From the NCBI RefSeq assembly GCF_012641275.1, contig NZ_JABAIA010000004.1, forward strand, positions 372,001 to 436,000: 64,000 nucleotides of DNA. The letters run 5' to 3'. Below the pieces are notes generated by a model, which was given only the letters and a program-made list of their open reading frames with translations, had not been told where the DNA came from and made no database searches. Of the stretch, positions 8,609 through 18,064 are shown one piece after another (within the stretch, counting starts at the first letter, position 1; the number at the start of each line of letters is the position of its first letter). A program made the position numbers and the translations under genes. Source of the stretch: Chitinophaga varians. Its GTDB lineage: Bacteria > Bacteroidota > Bacteroidia > Chitinophagales > Chitinophagaceae.

Positions 8609-11600
8609 ATGAAGAATTTTCTGTCCGCCCACAAAAACTCGATAATGGTACTTCTTGTGATTATCATCGCAGGAGGATTGTTTGTCTATGGGAAAATACA
8701 ATCGGCCCTTTTTCCCGAAATTACCTTCCCCAAAATAAAGATCATTGCAGATGCTGGCCAGCAGCCGGTCAATAAAACGATGATCACCGTTACCAGACCG
8801 CTGGAGTTGGCGATAAAGCAGGTGCCAGACGTGAAGACGATCCGCAGTATCACCAGCAGAGGCAGTTGCGAAATATCCGCCTTCATGGATTGGAAGGCCG
8901 ATATCAATATCAGCCAGCAGCGTATTGAATCAAAGATCTCAGAAATTAAAAATGTATTGCCATCCGATGTACAGATCAATGTGGAGAGGATGAATCCGTC
9001 TATATTGCCGGTAAGCGGCTACACCATAGAAAGTCATAACCGGTCGCCCATCGACCTGAAATACCTCGCCACCTATACCATTAAACCCTTTTTATCACAG
9101 GTGGAGGGCGTTTCCGAAATCCGCATCATTGGTGGCAAGAACAAGGAATACTGGATACAGCTGGACATGCAGAAGATGAATACATTTGGAATTACACCAG
9201 ACATCGTTAACACCGCATTGGCTCAAACCAATTTTATTAAGTCCAATGGCTATCTTTCTGATTACCGTTTATTATATCTTACTGTTACGGACGCTGTGAT
9301 AGACACTAAAGAGAAGCTCAATAAACTGGTGATCAGTAACAATGGAAGGCGTGTGGTAACAATGGAAGATATTTCGGCGGTGGAAATACGGGAAGCCAAA
9401 GAATATATCAAGGTAAATGCGAATGGTAGAGAAGGTATACTGGTGGCGATAATCAAGCAGCCTAATGCCAACCTGGTTGACCTGTCTGACCGCATGGCAT
9501 TGAAGGTCGCAGCCCTGAAAAAGATACTTCCTCCGGATGTAAAAATTTCGCCCTACTATATACAGGCCGAGTTTGTAAAAAATGCTATTAAGAGTGTAAC
9601 CGATAGCCTATGGGTCGGATTGCTGCTGGCCATCATTGTAGCGGTACTGTTCCTTCGTTCACTGAAAGCCAGTACTACCATTCTTATCACTATTCCTGTG
9701 ACCCTCCTGCTTACGTTGATCGTATTATATACTACCGGCCAGACTTTTAATATTATGACGCTGGGGGCTATTGCGGCGGCCGTGGGGCTGATTATTGACG
9801 ATGCCATTGTAGTAGTAGAACAAATACATCGCACACATGAAGAACATCCCGATAAACCAACTACCGAACTGATACCACAGGCTATAAACTACCTGTTCCC
9901 CGCTATGGTGGGTTCTTCCCTCAGTACAATTGTGATCTTTCTGCCTTTTCAGCTGATGACGGGTGTGGCCGGGGCATATTTCAAGGTGATGACCAATACC
10001 ATGATCGTTACGCTGGTATGTTCTTTCCTGGTTACCTTGATAGGGCTGCCAGTCATTTACCTGTTACTGACCAACCAGCGAAGAGAACGAAAGGCAGCGG
10101 AAAAAAAGCTCGCCGGGCACGATGTGAAAAAACAGCGCTGGGTGACCTGGTTCATTGCCCGGCCATGGATCAGCGGGCTATTCATAGCAGGGATAATAGT
10201 GACGATCGTATTGATTGTGCCGCGACTGGAAACCGGATTTTTACCGGAGATGGATGAAGGCAGCATTGTGTTGGATTATAGTTCTCCACCGGGTACGTCT
10301 CTGGAAGAAACAGACAGGATGTTGCAACAAGTGGAAAAGATTATAACCAGCATTCCCGAGGTGGCGGCATATTCCCGGCGTACCGGCACTCAGATGGGGT
10401 TCTTTATTACGGAGCCCAATAAGGGAGACTATCTGATACAGCTCAGGAAAGACCGTAAGCTGACCACCAACGAGGTCATAGACGCTATCCGTAAACAAGT
10501 AGAAGCCACCCAGCCCGCTTTGCGTATCGACTTCGGACAGGTAATAGGCGATATGCTGGGCGATTTGATGACCTCTGTGCAGCCTGTGGAGATAAAGATC
10601 TTCGGGAACGACCAGGAACAACTGAAAGCGTTATGCAGGCAGATAGCTGCAATTGTTGGTAAAGTACCCGGCACCGCGGACGTATTTGATGGTATTGTGA
10701 TAGCCGGTCCCTCTATTAGTATGGAAGCCAACAGCCGCTTGCTGGCCCAATACGGAATTACACCCGCCAATTTGCAGTTTCAGCTGCAAACGGCGCTGGA
10801 AGGCAATGTGGCTGGCGCTGTATTTGAAAAAGAACAGTTGTCTCCCATACGGCTGATATATCCGGGTAGCCGAACGCTGAACGTATCGGAGCTTGACAGG
10901 CTACAGATATTTTTACCGGATGGAAAGCTACGCCCATTGTCGGACCTGGCAACTCTCCGTTTCAATAGTGGAGAGGCTGAAATCACACGGGAGAATTTAC
11001 AGTCCATGGGAATTGTCACCGCCAGGCTGGATAACCGCGATTTGGGCTCGGTTATGCGGGAGATCAGCCAGGAGGTGGAAACAAAGATATCGCTGCCACA
11101 GGGGTATAGCATTGCATACGGCGGGGCCTATGCTGATCAGCAGCAATCCTTTAACGAATTATTATTAATTCTGATTACTGCCAGCCTGCTCGTATTCGGT
11201 GTTATCCTTTTTCTGTATAGGGATTTTGTAGATGCGTTGATTATCCTGATGGTGGCTGTGCTAGGTATAGGCGGCAGTTACATCGCGCTTTATATTACTC
11301 ATACACCGCTGAATGTTGGCAGCTATACCGGGCTGATTATGATAGTGGGAATTATTGGCGAGAATGCAATTTTTACATTCCTGCAGTTTAAAGAATCGAT
11401 GATGCATACTCAGCAGGCAGATGAAGCGATTGTATATGCCATCTCCACACGCCTGAGGCCCAAATTGATGACGGCACTGGGGGCTATTATTGCGCTAACA
11501 CCTATTGCCCTCGGGATTGGAACGGGAGCGCAGTTGCATCAGCCACTGGCAATCGCTGTAATTGGAGGTTTCATACTCGCATTACCATTGCTGTTAGTTG

Positions 11601-11662
11601 TGTTGCCTAGTTTGATGCACTGGAGGCATAGTCGAAAAGGTGGTCGGTCCGAAAATACTTAA
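8609..11662 (+). CDS. RND-family inner membrane efflux pump (AcrB/CusA superfamily)
   Basis: The 1017 residues show the full RND plan: a first helix at about 10-30, a large periplasmic loop, helices 2-6, a second periplasmic loop and a final helix bundle ending near 1005. The proton-relay aspartate pair is present at about 397-398 in LIIDDAIVVVEQ. The central helix has DD, as in drug-type pumps, rather than the DG of heavy-metal pumps, so a drug, dye or lipid substrate is more likely than a metal ion. It is the last gene of the PepSY-TolC-adaptor-pump operon and no terminator is evident behind it. Confidence 0.93.
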   Translation: MKNFLSAHKNSIMVLLVIIIAGGLFVYGKIQSALFPEITFPKIKIIADAGQQPVNKTMITVTRPLELAIKQVPDVKTIRSITSRGSCEISAFMDWKADINISQQRIESKISEIKNVLPSDVQINVERMNPSILPVSGYTIESHNRSPIDLKYLATYTIKPFLSQVEGVSEIRIIGGKNKEYWIQLDMQKMNTFGITPDIVNTALAQTNFIKSNGYLSDYRLLYLTVTDAVIDTKEKLNKLVISNNGRRVVTMEDISAVEIREAKEYIKVNANGREGILVAIIKQPNANLVDLSDRMALKVAALKKILPPDVKISPYYIQAEFVKNAIKSVTDSLWVGLLLAIIVAVLFLRSLKASTTILITIPVTLLLTLIVLYTTGQTFNIMTLGAIAAAVGLIIDDAIVVVEQIHRTHEEHPDKPTTELIPQAINYLFPAMVGSSLSTIVIFLPFQLMTGVAGAYFKVMTNTMIVTLVCSFLVTLIGLPVIYLLLTNQRRERKAAEKKLAGHDVKKQRWVTWFIARPWISGLFIAGIIVTIVLIVPRLETGFLPEMDEGSIVLDYSSPPGTSLEETDRMLQQVEKIITSIPEVAAYSRRTGTQMGFFITEPNKGDYLIQLRKDRKLTTNEVIDAIRKQVEATQPALRIDFGQVIGDMLGDLMTSVQPVEIKIFGNDQEQLKALCRQIAAIVGKVPGTADVFDGIVIAGPSISMEANSRLLAQYGITPANLQFQLQTALEGNVAGAVFEKEQLSPIRLIYPGSRTLNVSELDRLQIFLPDGKLRPLSDLATLRFNSGEAEITRENLQSMGIVTARLDNRDLGSVMREISQEVETKISLPQGYSIAYGGAYADQQQSFNELLLILITASLLVFGVILFLYRDFVDALIILMVAVLGIGGSYIALYITHTPLNVGSYTGLIMIVGIIGENAIFTFLQFKESMMHTQQADEAIVYAISTRLRPKLMTALGAIIALTPIALGIGTGAQLHQPLAIAVIGGFILALPLLLVVLPSLMHWRHSRKGGRSENT

Positions 11663-11739
11663 TCTGGTTAATAGTAGATTAATCTTATTTAATTTATTTG
11701 TTATAAGTAATAGTACTACTATCATTTTAAATAGTTTTA

Positions 11740-11747
11740 TATCTTTG
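11740..11747 (+). promoter_or_regulatory. Putative -7 box (TATCTTTG) of purK
   Basis: TATCTTTG fits the Bacteroidota TANNTTTG box in an AT-rich gap and lies 15 bases before the purK ATG. No spaced TTG is visible 19-21 bases upstream. Confidence 0.5.
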
Positions 11748-11762
11748 CGGCAATTAACGATT

Positions 11763-12881
11763 ATGCTTGAAAATTTGAAAATAGGAATTTTAGGAGGAGG
11801 GCAGTTAGGGGCTATGCTTATGCGGCATGCGATAGATTTTGGTCTCCGTGTTTCGATTATGGACAAGGACCCTCATGCGCCTTGCTCACATTATACTTCT
11901 TCTTTTTTTTGTGGCGATCCGGCTTCTTTTGAAGCGGTTTTGGAGTTTGGTAAAGATCTTGACGTTATTACAATTGAAAAAGAGGCTGTAAATATCAAGG
12001 CTTTACGCCAGCTTGAAAAGCAGGGAGTAAAGGTTTTTCCGTCACCCGATACCATTGAAGTAATACAGGACAAATTTATACAAAAGCAGTTTTTGCTGTC
12101 ACATAACATACCGGTAGCGCCCGGAGAGGCCGTACAGGGTAAAAATGATCTGTACCAGTATGAAAATAAGCTGCCTGTTTGTCTGAAAAAGCGCCGCGAC
12201 GGGTATGATGGCTATGGCGTTATGGTCTTGAAGACTAAGGAAGATATTGAAGCGGCATTTGATGCGCCCTGTGTAGTGGAAGAATTAGTGGACATTAAAC
12301 ACGAGATTGCTGTAATCGTCGCAAGAAATGAAGATGGCGCTGTAGTATGCTACGATCCCGTAATGATGGCGTTTTCTGAAGATAAGTTCATACTTGACTA
12401 CCAGATAGCGCCCGCCCAGATAGACGAAGGGATATTAAAAGAGGCTACAACCCTCGCTGAGAAAGTTGCAGACGCGCTCCAGCTGGTTGGTATTCTTGCT
12501 GTGGAAATGTTTGTTACAAAAGATAACAGACTTTTGGTAAATGAAATGGCACCAAGGCCGCACAACAGCGGTCATCACACTATAGAGGCCAGCACTACCT
12601 CACAATATGAACAATTGCTCCGCGCCATACTTGGATTGCCATTAGGCGCCACCGGGCTTCATTTCCCGTCTTTGATGCTGAATGTGCTGGACAATGATGC
12701 ATTGAATGCTGACAGACCGGGAAAACTGAAACGTTTGTTAGACGTACCAGGCGCTCACCTTCACTGGTATGGCAAAGAGGGCAGAAGAGCAGGCCGGAAA
12801 ATCGGGCATGTGACAGTCACAGACAATACAATTGAGAACGTTATTGCAAAAGCGGAATTAATACGAAAAATTTTAAACTAA
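11763..12881 (+). CDS. purK: 5-(carboxyamino)imidazole ribonucleotide synthase
   Basis: This 372-residue ATP-grasp enzyme carboxylates AIR to N5-CAIR in purine synthesis using ATP and bicarbonate. Visible marks are the N-terminal [18 protein letters not shown], the ATP-grasp loop [16 protein letters not shown], the metal-binding [18 protein letters not shown] and the C-terminal [18 protein letters not shown] chose ATG 11763 over an upstream start at 11640, because that 41-residue extension is AT-rich, overlaps the pump gene and is not part of the family. It is followed after 4 bases by purE. Confidence 0.96.
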   Translation: MLENLKIGILGGGQLGAMLMRHAIDFGLRVSIMDKDPHAPCSHYTSSFFCGDPASFEAVLEFGKDLDVITIEKEAVNIKALRQLEKQGVKVFPSPDTIEVIQDKFIQKQFLLSHNIPVAPGEAVQGKNDLYQYENKLPVCLKKRRDGYDGYGVMVLKTKEDIEAAFDAPCVVEELVDIKHEIAVIVARNEDGAVVCYDPVMMAFSEDKFILDYQIAPAQIDEGILKEATTLAEKVADALQLVGILAVEMFVTKDNRLLVNEMAPRPHNSGHHTIEASTTSQYEQLLRAILGLPLGATGLHFPSLMLNVLDNDALNADRPGKLKRLLDVPGAHLHWYGKEGRRAGRKIGHVTVTDNTIENVIAKAELIRKILN

Positions 12882-12885
12882 AAAT

Positions 12886-13383
12886 ATGAAACAGGTAGAG
12901 GTGGGCATTATCATGGGAAGTAGTTCTGATGCGCCTATTATGCGTCAGGCAATAGAGGTGCTGAAGAAGTTTGATATAGGCTATGAGTTTAGCGTTGTAT
13001 CGGCACATCGTAGCCCTCAAAGAATGTTTGAATACGCAGCTACTGCTGAAGAACGTGGCCTGAAGATCATCATCGCAGGTGCCGGTGGCGCAGCCCATCT
13101 CCCAGGTATGGTTGCCGCTATTACTACCTTGCCGGTAATTGGAGTTCCTATTAAGTCTTCAAATTCTCTCGATGGCTGGGATTCCCTTTTATCTATAGTA
13201 CAGATGCCGGGAGACATACCGGTAGCCACAGTAGGCGTTAATGGCGCACGGAACGCGGGGTTGCTGGCTGTACAGATTTTAGGCACAAATAACAGCACGA
13301 TCAGGCAAATGTTGGCGGCGATGAAGAAAGAGAACTACGAGAAGGTGATCAAGCAAAATGAAACTTTAGATCAAGATGCATAG
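12886..13383 (+). CDS. purE: N5-carboxyaminoimidazole ribonucleotide mutase
   Basis: The 165-residue protein has the class I PurE signatures [16 protein letters not shown], the active-site SAHRSPQRM and [15 protein letters not shown]. It converts N5-CAIR, made by the preceding purK product, to CAIR. It is slightly longer than E. coli PurE (169 with different ends), and the pair forms a two-gene operon closed by a strong terminator. Confidence 0.97.
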   Translation: MKQVEVGIIMGSSSDAPIMRQAIEVLKKFDIGYEFSVVSAHRSPQRMFEYAATAEERGLKIIIAGAGGAAHLPGMVAAITTLPVIGVPIKSSNSLDGWDSLLSIVQMPGDIPVATVGVNGARNAGLLAVQILGTNNSTIRQMLAAMKKENYEKVIKQNETLDQDA

Positions 13384-13417
13384 AAAGTTTAAGGCGCCCG
13401 TTCCGGGCTCTTGAACT

Positions 13418-13456
13418 AAAAGGCTTGTAAGTTTGCTTACAAGCCTTTTTTTATTT
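13418..13456 (+). terminator. Rho-independent terminator after purKE
   Basis: A 14-bp perfect stem (AAAAGGCTTGTAAG, 13418-13431, with CTTACAAGCCTTTT, 13436-13449) has a four-base loop and runs into a T-rich tail. It ends purKE. Because arsC converges on it from the right, it may also help to end the arsenic operon, although the minus-strand T run is short. Confidence 0.9.
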
Positions 13457-13474
13457 TAACCATGTGTTGTTGCA

Positions 13475-13888
13475 TTACAGGTTTGCTGCCACAAAGGATT
13501 GGGTATAGTCTTTAATAATCCGGCGTACTGTTCTGAACTGCTGCATGATCTCTTCTTCGGTCCCGGTAGCTTTTGCGGGATCTGGAAAATTCTCATGAAA
13601 TTTCCGGGCCGTGGTAGGAAAGAAGGGGCATCTTTCTTTTGCGTTGTCACAGACGGTAATAACGTAGTCGAAAGGTATGTTCCGGTACTCGGTGATGTTG
13701 TTGGAGGTATGACCGGAAATATCGATGCCGTCTTCCGCCATGGTGGCGATGGCCCGCGGATTGACGCCGTGCGTTTCTACGCCTGCGCTGTATACTTCTG
13801 CCTTATCTCCGGCGAAATATCTTAAATAGCCTTCCGCGATCTGGCTGCGGCAGCTGTTGCCGGTACAAAGGACAAGGATTTTTTTCAT
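13475..13888 (-). CDS. arsC: Arsenate reductase, thioredoxin-coupled LMW-phosphatase type
   Basis: This 137-residue enzyme reduces arsenate to arsenite. The phosphatase loop C-X5-R is Cys8-Arg14 (CTGNSCR), and the two further redox cysteines of the pI258-like class are Cys80 and Cys87 in VCDNAKERCP. The class is therefore thioredoxin-linked rather than glutaredoxin-linked. It is the last gene of the minus-strand arsenic operon, 18 bases after the arsenite exporter gene. Confidence 0.95.
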   Translation of the reverse strand: MKKILVLCTGNSCRSQIAEGYLRYFAGDKAEVYSAGVETHGVNPRAIATMAEDGIDISGHTSNNITEYRNIPFDYVITVCDNAKERCPFFPTTARKFHENFPDPAKATGTEEEIMQQFRTVRRIIKDYTQSFVAANL

Positions 13889-13906
13889 ACGATGATGTAT
13901 TGATGG

Positions 13907-14983
13907 TTATGCTTTTACGCTGTTAGCGGGAATGTTGTACCATTTTTTCCGAAGCCGGAAAGCCACGTTTACCAATGCAATGAGTGCGGGCACTTCCACC
14001 AGCGGCCCTATTACGCCTACGAAAGCCTGGCCGGAGTTGATGCCAAACACGCCGATGGCTACCGCTATGGCCAGTTCGAAGTTGTTACCGGCTGCGGTGA
14101 AGGCGATAGCCGCATTCCGGGAATAATCGGCGCCCATTGCCTTGCCCAGCAGGAAACTGACCAAAAACATGATGGCGAAATAGATCACCAGCGGAATTGC
14201 TATTCTGACAACGTCCAATGGTATCTGCACGATCAGTTCTCCTTTAAGGCTAAACATCACGACGATGGTAAACAGCAGGGCTATTAACGTGACCGGTGAA
14301 ATGAAGGGGATATATTTTTCCTGGTACCATTGCTCTCCTTTCCATGCGATAAGGCCATAGCGGCTGATAATACCGGCGGCAAACGGGATGCCTAAATAGA
14401 TCGCAACACTTTTTGCGATTTCGCCAATGGATATAGCTACGGTCAGCCCTTTCATACCAAAAACGGTCGGCAACCAGGTGATGAAGAGGTAAGCGTATAC
14501 ACTATACAGCAGCACCTGAAAAATGCTGTTCAAGGCAACCAGTCCGGCGGCGTATTCGCGGTTACCATCTGCCAGCTCATTCCACACGATGACCATTGCG
14601 ATACAACGGGCCAGTCCAATCAGGATAAGCCCCGTCATGTATTCAGGATAGCCGTGCAGAAACAGTACTGCTAACACGAACATGAGTACCGGACCAACTA
14701 CCCAGTTTAGTATCAGGGAAGCAGATAATACTTTGGTATTCCGGAATACTTCACCCATGTTTTCATACTTCACTTTGGCGAGCGGCGGGTACATCATCAG
14801 AATCAAACCTATTGCCAGTGGTATATTGGTGGTGCCGGATGAAAAGGAATTGATAAACCCGGAAGAGGATGGAAAGAAATATCCGATGCCAACGCCAATA
14901 GCCATTGCCAGGAATATCCATAAGGTGAGGTAGCGGTCCAGAAAGCCCAGTTGCCTACGCCGGGCAGGATTGCAGTTTTGCAT
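13907..14983 (-). CDS. acr3: ACR3-family arsenite efflux permease
   Basis: The 358-residue membrane protein has about ten helices and the ACR3 signature [17 protein letters not shown], with the conserved cysteine that handles arsenite, and [14 protein letters not shown] in the last helices. It exports arsenite made by the neighbouring ArsC. I chose ATG 14983 because the frame's earlier start would place 24 residues inside the neighbouring gene and add a basic tail before the usual [17 protein letters not shown] start. It lies 20 bases after the acetyltransferase gene. Confidence 0.95.
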   Translation of the reverse strand: MQNCNPARRRQLGFLDRYLTLWIFLAMAIGVGIGYFFPSSSGFINSFSSGTTNIPLAIGLILMMYPPLAKVKYENMGEVFRNTKVLSASLILNWVVGPVLMFVLAVLFLHGYPEYMTGLILIGLARCIAMVIVWNELADGNREYAAGLVALNSIFQVLLYSVYAYLFITWLPTVFGMKGLTVAISIGEIAKSVAIYLGIPFAAGIISRYGLIAWKGEQWYQEKYIPFISPVTLIALLFTIVVMFSLKGELIVQIPLDVVRIAIPLVIYFAIMFLVSFLLGKAMGADYSRNAAIAFTAAGNNFELAIAVAIGVFGINSGQAFVGVIGPLVEVPALIALVNVAFRLRKKWYNIPANSVKA

Positions 14984-15003
14984 GATGTTGCTGTAAATGG
15001 TTT

Positions 15004-15492
15004 TTAAATGCCTGTTTGTGTGCTTCTTCTTTCGAGTAGTAATGTATCTCTCCACCTGTCGCCCATTTTGCCTATCCGCTCTCTGCGTCCTACAATACGG
15101 AAGCCGCAGGCTTCATGGATTTTCACACTACCGGTATTTTCCGGAAAGATGCCTGCCTGTAAAGTCCAGAAATTGTGCAGCTCACTTTCCCGGATTAGCG
15201 CTTCCAGCAGCTGACGGCCAATCCCCTTGCCCCGCGCATCGGGGGCAACATATACACTTACTTCAGCTACGCCGGAGTATACACAGCGGCTGGATACAGC
15301 TGTCAGTGCAGCCCAGCCTAATACCCGGTTATTTTCAACAGCAACGAGGCGGCAGGTTTTCAGATGGGACTGGTCCCATTCTTCCCATGAGGGTGCTGCA
15401 GTCTGGAACGTGGCATTGCCGGTAGCAATGCCCGCTTCGTAGATGGATAATACCTGACTTCCGTGGTCGGCAGTCATCGGCTGAATAGTCAT
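15004..15492 (-). CDS. GNAT acetyltransferase, ArsN1/phosphinothricin-acetyltransferase-like
   Basis: This 162-residue protein has the GNAT acetyl-CoA site [20 protein letters not shown] (about 73-92) and matches the phosphinothricin acetyltransferase subgroup ([13 protein letters not shown] near the start, [28 protein letters not shown]). It sits inside an arsenic operon between the methyltransferase and exporter genes. ArsN1 proteins of this subgroup acetylate the arsenic-containing antibiotic arsinothricin, so that is the best guess. Acetylation of phosphinothricin or another amino acid analogue is the alternative. Family certain, substrate inferred. Confidence 0.85.
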   Translation of the reverse strand: MTIQPMTADHGSQVLSIYEAGIATGNATFQTAAPSWEEWDQSHLKTCRLVAVENNRVLGWAALTAVSSRCVYSGVAEVSVYVAPDARGKGIGRQLLEALIRESELHNFWTLQAGIFPENTGSVKIHEACGFRIVGRRERIGKMGDRWRDTLLLERRSTQTGI

Positions 15493-15516
15493 ATAGTATT
15501 GGTTTCAGGTGATCAA

Positions 15517-16356
15517 TTAACAGCAACCCGGAGGGCAACATGCCGTCTCGGACGGTTTTTCCGCGTAAACGGTAATACTGTAGATGCCTGTATCACCGGA
15601 ACGGAAGGCAGCTATTTCTTCAGCGTTCAGGTAGTTGGAAAGAATATCATCCGGAATGGTGATGGTTTTCTCTTTCTGGATGGTGATGTTTGTAAAGCCG
15701 CTGTTTTCGATCATGTCCAGGTACTCATTTTTCTGCACGGCGCCGGATACGCAACCGGCGTACATTTCCGCTGCCTGCTGAATGCCGGCCGGCAGAGTGC
15801 CCTGCAATACGATATCGGAAATACTGAAGTGCCCGCCAGGTTTCAGCACACGGAAAATTTCCCTGATAACGCCGTTTTTGTTGGGCACCAGGTTCAATAC
15901 ACAATTGCTGACCACCACGTCCGCAACATTGGCGGTTACGGGCATTTTCTCAATGTCGCCCTGACGGAACTCTACATTATTGAAATTCAGTTTCTCCGCA
16001 TTGGCACGGGCTTTTTCAATCATGGCAGGCGTGAAGTCGATGCCTATTACCTTTCCGGACCCGCCGGTTTCCTGCCTGGCGATGAAACAGTCATTACCTG
16101 CGCCGGAGCCCAGATCGATAACGGTATCTCCTTTTTTGATTTTTGCAAACTGCGTTGGCAATCCACATCCCAGGCCCAGGTCTGCATCCGGGTTGTACCC
16201 TTCCAGCTGTGAATAGTCATCGCTCATGATATTATATACTTCGGTAGAACAACAACCGGAGCCGCAACAGGAAGATGCGTTGGTAGCCTTGTCCTGTAAA
16301 GCGATTTCACTGTATTTCTGTTTTACCAGTTCCTTCATTTGTTCGTCGGTAGCCAT
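15517..16356 (-). CDS. arsM: Arsenite S-adenosylmethionine methyltransferase
   Basis: The 279-residue enzyme methylates arsenite using SAM. The SAM site is VIDLGSGAGND (79-89). The three catalytic/arsenic-binding cysteines typical of ArsM are visible as Cys64 (GLGCGLP), Cys152 (SNCVLN) and Cys202 (YAGCVSG). Two extra cysteine clusters are present: CCGSGCC at 30-36 and ACCPPGCC at the very end. Its start lies 53 bases downstream of the arsR stop, and that gap holds a palindrome nearly identical to the one before arsR, so arsM may have its own regulated start. Confidence 0.95.
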   Translation of the reverse strand: MATDEQMKELVKQKYSEIALQDKATNASSCCGSGCCSTEVYNIMSDDYSQLEGYNPDADLGLGCGLPTQFAKIKKGDTVIDLGSGAGNDCFIARQETGGSGKVIGIDFTPAMIEKARANAEKLNFNNVEFRQGDIEKMPVTANVADVVVSNCVLNLVPNKNGVIREIFRVLKPGGHFSISDIVLQGTLPAGIQQAAEMYAGCVSGAVQKNEYLDMIENSGFTNITIQKEKTITIPDDILSNYLNAEEIAAFRSGDTGIYSITVYAEKPSETACCPPGCC

Positions 16357-16374
16357 GGTATCTATTATTGTATT

Positions 16375-16390
16375 ATTGCAATATTGCGAT
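16375..16390 (-). promoter_or_regulatory. Second putative ArsR operator, before arsM
   Basis: ATTGCAATATTGCGAT matches the palindrome before arsR at 14 of 16 positions and lies 18 bases upstream of the arsM start, in the arsR-arsM gap. The repeated occurrence at the two expected places is the evidence. Confidence 0.65.
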
Positions 16391-16409
16391 ATATTTAAAC
16401 AAAAAAATA

Positions 16410-16739
16410 TCAGCAGCAGGACTGTTGCAGGTCCACATCTTTAAAGAATGCGCTGAACAGTTCCTTGTACTGCTTCCAGACTTTGGGATTGATGCAGTAA
16501 CATACACTGGCCCCTTCAATGGAACCCTGTATGATCCCCGCTATTTTCAGTTCTTTCAGATGCTGGGAAGTGGTAGCCTGGGCAAGGCCCAGCTCTTCCA
16601 CCAAATCCCCGCAGACACAGGCGTTCTTTTTGACCAGGTACTGGAGGATGGCAATACGGGCCGGATGTGCCAGCGCTTTAGCCATAGCGGCTATTTCATT
16701 CTGCTGTCTGGTGAACAAATCTGCTTTGGTGGCGCCCAT
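16410..16739 (-). CDS. arsR: ArsR-family metalloregulatory repressor
   Basis: The 109-residue winged-helix protein has ALAHPARIAILQYLVKKNAC, a recognition region QATTSQHLKELKIAG and cysteines in the ELCVCDL-like segment (Cys41 and Cys43 in NACVCGDL) plus a terminal Cys-Cys pair (108-109). These can bind arsenite and release DNA. It is first in the operon, and the palindrome ATCGCAATATTACGAT lies over its own promoter, so autoregulation is expected. Confidence 0.95.
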   Translation of the reverse strand: MGATKADLFTRQQNEIAAMAKALAHPARIAILQYLVKKNACVCGDLVEELGLAQATTSQHLKELKIAGIIQGSIEGASVCYCINPKVWKQYKELFSAFFKDVDLQQSCC

Positions 16740-16755
16740 TTATACGATTTTTATT

Positions 16756-16771
16756 ATCGCAATATTACGAT
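16756..16771 (-). promoter_or_regulatory. Putative ArsR operator before arsR
   Basis: ATCGCAATATTACGAT is a 16-bp palindrome with a single mismatched pair. It covers the -7 region of the predicted arsR promoter and has a near-copy at 16375-16390 before arsM. Confidence 0.7.
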
Positions 16772-16790
16772 ATGTTTCAGAAGGAACCAA
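16760..16790 (-). promoter_or_regulatory. Putative arsR promoter
   Basis: On the minus strand TTG (16790-16788), a 20-base spacer and TAATATTG (16767-16760) fit the Bacteroidota TTG-N19-21-TANNTTTG plan with one mismatch. The -7 box is buried in the operator palindrome, so bound repressor would block it. The same TTG-N20-TAATATTG arrangement precedes the exopolysaccharide operon. Confidence 0.55.
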
Positions 16791-16890
16791 TTTTTTTTAT
16801 TTGAGGGAGGTAATATTCAAAAAACGGCTTAGAATTTAAATAACCTGGCGGCTTCATTGCACAGGGAAATAAGATTATTATCTTTAGCCA

Positions 16891-17469
16891 ATGAGCCATG
16901 ATGCTTTCTTTCAGAAAATAAAAACCTACGTTGAACTGTCGTCGCAAGCGGAAGCGGCGTGGGCGGCCTTGCTTCACGAAAATACCTACCACAAGGGCGA
17001 CAACTTCGTCACCGAAGGCCAGACGCCTAAAAAGGTGGCCTTTATCGTGAAGGGTTTAATGTATCAGTTTTACACCGCCGAAAACGGCGACACGGTGATT
17101 AAATATTTCTTCCCCGAGAACCGGATTGCCGGTTCCATGACCGCCACGCTCACACAATCACCAGGCAATTTCACCATAAAAGCCCTGGAGGATACAGTTG
17201 TGCTCGAATATAATTTTATGGAGTTTAAAAAGCTTGTTGCGATCTATCCTGATATCGCCGCTTTTTATATCCGCTATATGGAACAGCATTGGATAATCGA
17301 GAAGGAACCCTATGAAGTATCGCTCCGGTATGAATCAGCGAAAACCAATTACGATAATTTTCTCCGCACATATCCCGGGTTGGTAAAAAGGCTGAAGAAA
17401 CACCATATTGCCGCCTATCTCGGTATCACGCCCACACAGCTTAGCCGGATATTTTTGGCGAATAAGTAA
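16891..17469 (+). CDS. Crp/Fnr-family transcriptional regulator
   Basis: The 192 residues comprise a cyclic-nucleotide-binding-like beta-roll (about 25-115, KGDNFVTEGQTPKKVAFIVKG) and a C-terminal helix-turn-helix (HIAAYLGITPTQLSRIF at about 170-188). It lacks the cysteines of oxygen-sensing Fnr and the exact cAMP site cannot be judged. Many Bacteroidota have several such regulators whose signals are unknown. It is divergent from arsR across 151 bases and followed after 86 bases by the VOC gene; a link to either is not shown. Confidence 0.9.
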   Translation: MSHDAFFQKIKTYVELSSQAEAAWAALLHENTYHKGDNFVTEGQTPKKVAFIVKGLMYQFYTAENGDTVIKYFFPENRIAGSMTATLTQSPGNFTIKALEDTVVLEYNFMEFKKLVAIYPDIAAFYIRYMEQHWIIEKEPYEVSLRYESAKTNYDNFLRTYPGLVKRLKKHHIAAYLGITPTQLSRIFLANK

Positions 17470-17555
17470 AAAAATCCGCCTTTCTCAACAAATGTAAATT
17501 TTTAGCAAAAACAGTTACCGCAACTTTGCTGTAATAACAATTAAAAAATCAAGTC

Positions 17556-17966
17556 ATGGCAAAACAAGTATTTATCAACTTACCCGTAAAAGATCTTCAG
17601 CAGTCACTGGACTTTTATACGGCCATCGGATTTACCAACAATCCTCAGTTCTCGGATGACTCAGCGAAATGCATGGTGTGGAGTGAAAATATTTTTGTGA
17701 TGATAATGACCCATGAAAAATTTAAAACTTTTGCGACAAAGCCGTTAGCTGACACCAAAGCAAATCTGGCAGGGCTCTTTTCACTATCCTTAGACAGTAT
17801 AGACGAAGTGAATAACCTGGTAACGAACGGTATCAAAGCAGGAGGGACGGAGCCCAATGAAATGAGAGACTATGGTTTTATGCAACAGCGGACCATCGAA
17901 GATCCGGACGGGCATACCTGGGAAGTCTTTTTTATGGATATTACTAAATTCCCGGCCCAACAATAA
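17556..17966 (+). CDS. VOC-fold (glyoxalase/bleomycin-resistance-like) protein
   Basis: The 136-residue protein begins KQVFINLPVKDLQQSLDFYTAIGF and ends with EDPDGHTWEVFFMD, the paired beta-alpha-beta-beta-beta hallmarks of the vicinal oxygen chelate fold. Members isomerise, break or sequester small molecules using a bound metal. The specific activity cannot be read here. Although it is near an arsenic operon, it lacks the vicinal cysteine pair of the C-As lyase ArsI. Confidence 0.85.
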   Translation: MAKQVFINLPVKDLQQSLDFYTAIGFTNNPQFSDDSAKCMVWSENIFVMIMTHEKFKTFATKPLADTKANLAGLFSLSLDSIDEVNNLVTNGIKAGGTEPNEMRDYGFMQQRTIEDPDGHTWEVFFMDITKFPAQQ

Positions 17967-18064
17967 AGCGGATAAAAAAGAATCAGCGGCCTCCCACAAA
18001 CTACTACTTTGAGTATATGTAGTCATGCCTGTAACCGGTAATTTTATGAGAGCAAATCAAATGA

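Noticed and set aside
11640..11762. N-terminal extension of purK from 11640
   Set aside because: The added 41 residues overlap the pump gene, are AT-rich low-complexity sequence and are not part of the PurK family.
17556..17966. VOC-fold protein near the arsenic operon as a possible ArsI C-As lyase
   Set aside because: It lies on the opposite strand, outside the operon, and lacks the vicinal cysteine pair expected for ArsI.
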